DNA of 64,000 bases from Rhodanobacter sp. PCA2. GTDB lineage: Bacteria; Pseudomonadota; Gammaproteobacteria; Xanthomonadales; Rhodanobacteraceae. Where the stretch lies: assembly GCF_013620825.1 (NCBI RefSeq), contig NZ_NJIC01000016.1:36244-100243 (forward strand), written 5' to 3'. This document shows, one piece after another, positions 59,039-64,000 of the stretch. The translations under genes were made by a program, and so were the position numbers. Under the pieces are notes generated by a model. The model searched no databases and had not been told where the DNA came from. It saw only the letters and a program-made list of their open reading frames with translations. The stretch's first letter is position 1. Every line of letters starts with the position of its first letter.

Positions 59039-60436
59039 TCAGACCAGCCCGGTCAGGGCATAGGTCGCGATCACCGCGAACACCGCCAGGGTCTTGATCA
59101 CGGTGACCGCGAAGATGTCGCGGTAGGACTGGCGGTGGGTGAGCCCGGTCACCGCCAGCAAGGTGATCACGGCGCCGTTGTGGGGCAGGGTGTCCATGCC
59201 GCCCGAGGCCATCGCAGCCACGCGGTGGAACACTTCCAGCGGGATGCCGGCGGCATGCGCGTTCGCGATGAAGGTGTCGGACATCGCACCCAGCGCGATG
59301 CCCAGGCCGCCGGAAGCCGAGCCGGTGATGCCGGCCAGCACCGTCACGGTCACCGCCTCGTTCACCAGCGGGTTCGGGATGGCGTGCAGCGCGTCCGCCA
59401 CCAGCTTGAAACCGGGCAGGGCGGCGATCACCGCGCCGAAGCCGTATTCCGAGGCAGTGTTCATCGAGGCCAGCAGCGCGCCGCCCACGGCGGCCTTGCT
59501 GCCTTCGGCGAAGCGGAGCGCGACGGGTTTCCACGCGAACGCCAGCACGCACAGGATGCCGAGCAGCAGCGCGCCTTCCACCGCCCAGATCGCGGCCACC
59601 TTGCCCACTTCCTGCACCACCGGCGCGCTCTTGCCGACCACGCTGGGCTGGAACGCCGCGTTGCTGCCGTACAGGCGCGGGATCAGGTCGGTGAGCAGCT
59701 TGTTCGCCACGCCCACCAGCACCAGCGGCAGCAGCGCGATCAGCGGATGCACCAGCTTGCCGTGGTCGAACGGCGCGGGCTCGTTGACGAGGTCGCCGCC
59801 GTAGCCTTCGCCCGCGTGCGCCGCCTTGCGCCGGCGCGATTCCAGGTAGGCGAGGCCGGCCAGCAGGATGAATGCGGCGCCCAGCGCGCCCAGCCACGGC
59901 GCCGCCCAGGTGTTGGTGCCGAAGAACGCGGTGGGGATGATGTTCTGGATCTGCGGCGTGCCCGGCAGCGAATCCATGGTGAAGGTGAACGCGCCCAGCG
60001 CGATGGTGCCGGGAATCAGCCGCTTCGGGATGTCGCTGGCGCGGAACAGCTCGGCCGCGAACGGGTACACCGCGAACACCACCACGAACAGCGACACGCC
60101 GCCGTAGGTGAGCAGCGCGCACACCAGCACGATGGACAGGATCGCGCGGCTGCGCCCCACCAGCCCGATGGTGGCGGCCACGATCGCCTTGGAGAAACCC
60201 GACAGCTCGATCAGCTTGCCGAACAGCGCGCCGAGCATGAACACCGGGAAATACAGCTTGAGGAAGCCGACCATCCTGTCCATGAACAGGCCGGTGAACA
60301 TCGGCGCCACCAGCGCGGGCTCGGTCAGCAGCACGGCGCCCAGCGCAGCCAGCGGCGCGAACAGGATCACGCTGTGGCCGCGGTAGGCCGCCAGCATCAG
60401 GAAGCACAGCGCGGCCAGCACGATCAGGAATGCCAT
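59039..60436 (-). CDS. GntP-family permease
   Basis: A 465-residue inner-membrane transporter with 12-14 helices. GntP features: [136 protein letters not shown] and [36 protein letters not shown]. GntP proteins import gluconate and related hydroxy acids, including D-3-hydroxybutyrate; the adjoining esterase suggests the latter. Divergent from the TonB receptor gene. Confidence 0.9.
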   Translation of the reverse strand: MAFLIVLAALCFLMLAAYRGHSVILFAPLAALGAVLLTEPALVAPMFTGLFMDRMVGFLKLYFPVFMLGALFGKLIELSGFSKAIVAATIGLVGRSRAILSIVLVCALLTYGGVSLFVVVFAVYPFAAELFRASDIPKRLIPGTIALGAFTFTMDSLPGTPQIQNIIPTAFFGTNTWAAPWLGALGAAFILLAGLAYLESRRRKAAHAGEGYGGDLVNEPAPFDHGKLVHPLIALLPLVLVGVANKLLTDLIPRLYGSNAAFQPSVVGKSAPVVQEVGKVAAIWAVEGALLLGILCVLAFAWKPVALRFAEGSKAAVGGALLASMNTASEYGFGAVIAALPGFKLVADALHAIPNPLVNEAVTVTVLAGITGSASGGLGIALGAMSDTFIANAHAAGIPLEVFHRVAAMASGGMDTLPHNGAVITLLAVTGLTHRQSYRDIFAVTVIKTLAVFAVIATYALTGLV

Positions 60437-60504
60437 GCGTTCGAATCCCCTGCAGAGATGGAGCGAGGGTTGCAGTATTCGGCAGCGCCGCGCCGCGCAG
60501 GCAC

Positions 60505-60518
60505 TGTACGAAGGTACA
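60505..60518. promoter_or_regulatory. palindrome between the GntP and TonB-receptor genes
   Basis: TGTAC-gaag-GTACA, with CACT/AGTG flanks making the symmetry nearly complete. It lies in the 168-bp divergent gap, 69 bp before the GntP start and 87 bp before the receptor start, a natural place for a shared operator. Confidence 0.45.
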
Positions 60519-60604
60519 AGTGTCGTCGCTGCATGCGCTGCCTAAGCTCGCCGCAAAATCCGGCATCCACGTCCGTTGGGTGCGTCCACGATGAGGGGGA
60601 GTTC

Positions 60605-62830
60605 ATGAAGCGCACGCATCTGAGTCTGGCGGTCGGTCTGGCGGTGGGTACGGCGTTCGCCGCGCCGGCGTGGGCGCAGCAGGCACCCGCCGATACCGGC
60701 GCGCAGGGCAATGCGCCGGTCAAGGTGAAACAGCTCGACCAGGTGACGGTCACCGCGCGCAAGCGCGTGGAAACGCTGCAGGACGTGCCGATCGCGGTCA
60801 GCGCGTTCACCGCCGAGGACCTGCGCACGCAGAACGTGCAGAACCTGGGCGACCTGCAGGGCAAGGTGCCTTCGCTGCAGATCTACGCCGCGCGCGGCTC
60901 CAACACCACGCTCACCGCCTACATCCGCGGCGTCGGCCAGGCCGATCCCACCTGGGGCTTCGATCCGGGCGTGGGCATCTACATCGACGGCGTCTACATG
61001 GCGCGTCCGCAGGGCGCGATGCTGGACGTGTTCGACGTGGAGCGCGTCGAGGTGCTGCGCGGCCCGCAGGGCTCGCTGTACGGCAAGAACACCATCGGCG
61101 GCGCGATCAAGTACATCTCCAAGCCGCTGCCGGTGAAGACCGAGGGCGCGGTCGAGGCCACCGTGGGCACGCACGGCGAGAAGGACGTCAAGGCCAGCCT
61201 CGGCACCGCCAGCGCCGACCAGGTCTGGCGCGGCCGCCTCGCGGTGGCCAGCCTGCACAACGACGGCTTCGGCAAGAACATCGACACCGGCAGCCGCAAC
61301 GGCAACAAGAACACCAACGCGGCCCGCCTCACCGTGGGCTTCTTCCCGTCGAACAGCTTCAACGCCCAGCTGGAGTTCGACGGCGTGCGCGACAACTCCA
61401 ACCCGCGCGGCGCGAAGCTGCTGGAGGTCAACAAGCTCTATCCGCAATACCAGCCGCTCTCCAGCAACTACGACACCCGCGGCGGTATGGCGCAGCTCAA
61501 CCACACCAAGCTGTACGGCACGGCGCTGACGATGAACTGGATCGCCAGCCAGGCGTGGTCGCTGAAGTCGGTCACCGCGGTGCGCGGCTCGTCCACCGAC
61601 ACCAACATCGACTTCGACACGCTGCCGGCCAAGGTCGCCGACGTCAACGCCGTCTACAGCGACCACCAGTTCAGCCAGGAATTCCAGGCCAACTACGACG
61701 CCGGCGGCAGCGTGCACGGCGTGTTCGGCCTGTTCTACTTCGACGGCACCGCGAACGGCACGATCCACAACATCTTCCTGGGCTCGCCGCCGTACTCCAC
61801 GCTGGGCCTGGCGCAGTACGGCAGCACCGGCGGCCGCATGGGCACCAAGAGCTACGCCGGCTACGGCGACTTCAGCTGGGACTTCAGCCCCGACTGGAGC
61901 CTGGACGTGGGCCTGCGCTACACCCACGAAACCAAGACCGCGCTGATCCAGAACTACGGTTTCGCGAACGCCGACTTCGCCACGCCGGTGGGCGTGCTGG
62001 CGAACTTCAGCGGCTCGCATGCGACGAACAACGTGTCGCCCAAGGTGTCGCTGGACTGGAGCGTCAACCCGAACGTGAAGCTCTACGCCAGCTACAGCGA
62101 AGGCTTCCACTCGGGCGGCTACAACATCCGCGCGAACTGCGTGGCGATCCCCAGCTCGTGCCGGCCGATCGACGACGAGAAGGTGAAGTCGTTCGAGCTG
62201 GGCAGCAAGATGACGTTCTTCGACGACCGCCTGATGCTGAACACGGCGCTGTATCGCAACGTGTATTCCAACATCCAGCTGTCGGTGTTCACCTCCTACA
62301 CGCAGCCGAACGGCCAGCAGGGCTTCTTCGGCGACTTCACCAACGCCGGCAAGGGCCGCATCGACGGCCTGGAGGAAGAGTTCGCCTGGATGCCGAGCGA
62401 GTACTGGACCCTGCGCGGCAGCCTCGCGTGGATGCACACCAAGTACACGAAGTTCATGAGCAGCGGCGTCAACATCGCCGACAAGCAGAAGTTCACCAAT
62501 GCGCCGAAGTTCTCCGGCGGCCTCACCCTCGAGCACACCGTGCCGCTGGCCAACGGCGGCAGCATCGGCGCCCGCATCAACTACACCTACCAGGCCATGG
62601 TGTACCCGGAGACCACGCTGTCGCCGCTGATCGCGCAGCCGGCCTACGGCCTGTGGAACGCCGGCGTGACCTGGCAGATCGACCAGCCGTGGTCGCTGAG
62701 CCTGCAGGGCAGCAACCTCGCCAACAAGGGCTACCGCACCACCGGCTACAACATCGCCGCGCTGGGTATAGTGACCGGGTACTACGGCAATCCGCGGATG
62801 GTGACGCTGAGCGCGCGTTACCAGTTCTGA
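60605..62830 (+). CDS. TonB-dependent outer-membrane receptor
   Basis: A 741-residue receptor. Signal peptide [20 protein letters not shown]; TonB box region [23 protein letters not shown]; plug domain with [90 protein letters not shown]; then a 22-strand barrel ending [14 protein letters not shown] with terminal Phe. The plug pattern is that of the IroE/sphingomonad-type group that takes up non-iron substrates as well. Its next gene, 34 bp on, is a PHB-depolymerase-like esterase, so the ligand may be a hydroxyalkanoate oligomer. No Fur box is seen. Confidence 0.93.
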   Translation: MKRTHLSLAVGLAVGTAFAAPAWAQQAPADTGAQGNAPVKVKQLDQVTVTARKRVETLQDVPIAVSAFTAEDLRTQNVQNLGDLQGKVPSLQIYAARGSNTTLTAYIRGVGQADPTWGFDPGVGIYIDGVYMARPQGAMLDVFDVERVEVLRGPQGSLYGKNTIGGAIKYISKPLPVKTEGAVEATVGTHGEKDVKASLGTASADQVWRGRLAVASLHNDGFGKNIDTGSRNGNKNTNAARLTVGFFPSNSFNAQLEFDGVRDNSNPRGAKLLEVNKLYPQYQPLSSNYDTRGGMAQLNHTKLYGTALTMNWIASQAWSLKSVTAVRGSSTDTNIDFDTLPAKVADVNAVYSDHQFSQEFQANYDAGGSVHGVFGLFYFDGTANGTIHNIFLGSPPYSTLGLAQYGSTGGRMGTKSYAGYGDFSWDFSPDWSLDVGLRYTHETKTALIQNYGFANADFATPVGVLANFSGSHATNNVSPKVSLDWSVNPNVKLYASYSEGFHSGGYNIRANCVAIPSSCRPIDDEKVKSFELGSKMTFFDDRLMLNTALYRNVYSNIQLSVFTSYTQPNGQQGFFGDFTNAGKGRIDGLEEEFAWMPSEYWTLRGSLAWMHTKYTKFMSSGVNIADKQKFTNAPKFSGGLTLEHTVPLANGGSIGARINYTYQAMVYPETTLSPLIAQPAYGLWNAGVTWQIDQPWSLSLQGSNLANKGYRTTGYNIAALGIVTGYYGNPRMVTLSARYQF

Positions 62831-62864
62831 CCACGATGCACGCGGCGGCGACGGGAGAATCGCG

Positions 62865-63890
62865 ATGCGATGGATGAAATGGTGTTTGGCCGTCGCCGTG
62901 CTGTTCGCGGCGACGGCGCAGGCCGACGAGGCCGCGCCGCTGCCCAGGCTGAAGCTCGACCCGGCGCGGGTGGCGGTGACCGGGCTGTCGTCCGGGGCGT
63001 ACATGGCGACCCAGGCGCAGCTCGCGTGGCCGGAAATCTTCCATGGCGCCGCCATGGTGGCCGGCGGCCCGTACGGCTGCGCGAACGGGCAGTTGAACGC
63101 GGCACTGGGCAGCTGCATGAAAGGCGTGCCGCCGCCGGACGTCGATGCATTGGTGGCGCGTGCCGAACAACGCGCCAAGGCGGGCGAGATCGGTCCGTTG
63201 GCTGCCCTGGCGCATGCGCGCGTCTACCTGCTGCACGGCCGTGCAGACGCCACGGTCGCCCCGGCGGTGGCCGAAGCCGGCGCCGCGTTCTACCGCAAGC
63301 TGCGCGACGGCGTGCCCGGCCTCAAGGGCATGCAGGTGGTAGACGATGCCGGGCGCGATTTCGCGCACAACCTGCCGGTGGCGGCGAGCGGCGACGATTG
63401 CGGCAAGTCCGAATCGCCGTACCTTGGCCACTGCGGTTTCGATGCCGCCGGCGCGATCTTCGCCCACCTGTACGGCCCGCCGCCGCGCGCCGTCGCGGCG
63501 GCGAAGGGACAGTTGCGCACGTTCGACCAGGACGCATTGCGCCCTGCCGGCGCCGATGCGTTCATGGCTCCTGCCGGCTACGTCTACCTGCCGCCGGACT
63601 GCGCGGCGGGCAAACCCTGCGGCCTGCTGGTCGCCTTCCACGGTTGCAGGCAGAACGCCGAGTCGGTGGGCGAGGCCTTCGTGCGCGACGCCGGCTTCAA
63701 CCGCTGGGCCGACGCCTACGACGTGGCCGTGCTGTACCCTCAGACCCGCGCAAGCTTCGCGCCCTTGAATCCGCAGGCATGCTGGGACTGGTGGGGATAC
63801 TCCGGCTCGAACTACGACACCCGCCAGGGCGTGCAGTTGCGCTGGCTGGCGGCGGCGGTGCGGGCGGTGGGGTTGCCGGATGGCAAGTGA
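62865..63890 (+). CDS. secreted PHB-depolymerase-family esterase
   Basis: A 341-residue exported alpha/beta hydrolase. Signal peptide MRWMKWCLAVAVLFAATAQA. The lipase box is GLSSG with nucleophile Ser42 in VTGLSSGAYMATQAQ, very near the N-terminus, as in intracellular-type and 3-hydroxybutyrate-oligomer depolymerases. YLLHGRADATVAP carries the catalytic Asp region, LLVAFHGCRQNAESVGEAFVRDAGFNRWAD the oxyanion/His-type segment of the PHB depolymerase family, and CWDWWGYSGSNYDTRQG the conserved end. It probably cleaves poly(3-hydroxybutyrate) or its oligomers in the periplasm or outside. Likely co-transcribed with the TonB receptor. Confidence 0.88.
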   Translation: MRWMKWCLAVAVLFAATAQADEAAPLPRLKLDPARVAVTGLSSGAYMATQAQLAWPEIFHGAAMVAGGPYGCANGQLNAALGSCMKGVPPPDVDALVARAEQRAKAGEIGPLAALAHARVYLLHGRADATVAPAVAEAGAAFYRKLRDGVPGLKGMQVVDDAGRDFAHNLPVAASGDDCGKSESPYLGHCGFDAAGAIFAHLYGPPPRAVAAAKGQLRTFDQDALRPAGADAFMAPAGYVYLPPDCAAGKPCGLLVAFHGCRQNAESVGEAFVRDAGFNRWADAYDVAVLYPQTRASFAPLNPQACWDWWGYSGSNYDTRQGVQLRWLAAAVRAVGLPDGK

Positions 63891-63943
63891 TGGCGGCTGG
63901 CGCCGTTGCTGCCTTCGAATCGAGTCGTGCTTGCAGTGAGCAA

Positions 63944-64000
63944 AGGCTTTCGCCCGCCCTATGGGCGGTCGAGCTACTTTCTCTTTGCGTGCCCAAAGAG
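63944..64000 (+). repeat. multi-hairpin structured element, copy C (cut by window end)
   Basis: Matches copy A from its start: GCTTTCG, stem CCGCCC-tat-GGGCGG (63954-63968), then GAGCTACTTTCTCTTTGCGTGCCCAAAGAG (given here only as the same left arm and loop as copy A stem II) to the last base. It begins about 60 nt after the esterase stop codon, on the same strand. The rest lies outside the window. Confidence 0.85.

Overview
The window is GC-rich chromosomal DNA, densely coding on both strands. Codon use, gene families (copLAB copper resistance, DUF3014, SelO, GntP next to a TonB receptor, tandem DUF1800 genes) and abundant REP-like repeats fit a gammaproteobacterium of the Xanthomonadales, most likely Rhodanobacteraceae (Dyella, Rhodanobacter or Luteibacter type). 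The genus is inference; there is no 16S gene here. I saw no insertion sequence, prophage, CRISPR array, rRNA or tRNA.

Layout. 1-9.3 kb: end of a 5'-nucleotidase, aldo/keto reductase, DMT transporter, glutaryl-CoA dehydrogenase (gcdH), a nucleotidyltransferase-like gene, a fused E1-alpha/beta 2-oxoacid dehydrogenase, DUF924 and a secreted M61 peptidase. 9.3-16.4 kb: small regulatory modules (Xre plus membrane protein; a Fur-box-preceded DUF4405 gene; YciI; ArsR plus AHSA1), a Bcr/CflA exporter and a YadG/YadH-like ABC exporter. 16.4-26.6 kb: housekeeping and RNA/DNA maintenance (thpR, selO, mfd, trmO, slp, rlmJ). 26.6-30.7 kb: copper resistance operon copL-copA-copB-cytochrome c. 30.7-42.7 kb: LysR/NmrA pair, DMT transporter, AsmA, a YqjI/YqjH-like metal-responsive PadR and ferric reductase pair, methyltransferase, periplasmic PPIase, 2OG oxygenase, cycA, and a PadR-HAAS (DUF1700) pair. 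42.7-47.5 kb: DUF1800-DUF1501-DUF1800 export cluster. 48.3-49.2 kb: an 886-bp gene-free stretch of structured repeats. 49.2-56.3 kb: heavy-metal RND efflux operon followed by an OprB-type porin. 57-64 kb: typA, then a GntP permease, TonB receptor and PHB-depolymerase-like esterase that may form a 3-hydroxybutyrate scavenging module.

Most unusual observations. (1) A ~290-bp multi-hairpin element occurs in two diverged copies (48341-48620 and, inverted, 48842-49130) and a third copy runs off the window end (63944-64000). Stems differ between copies by compensatory changes, loops keep an ATCC/GGAT core, and each copy starts about 60 nt after the stop codon of a same-strand gene. (2) A 42-bp hairpin unit is tandemly repeated five times between two cistrons of the DUF1800/DUF1501 cluster; a two-hairpin element of the same family sits in frame inside mfd. 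(3) Several small regulator loci carry clear palindromic operators.
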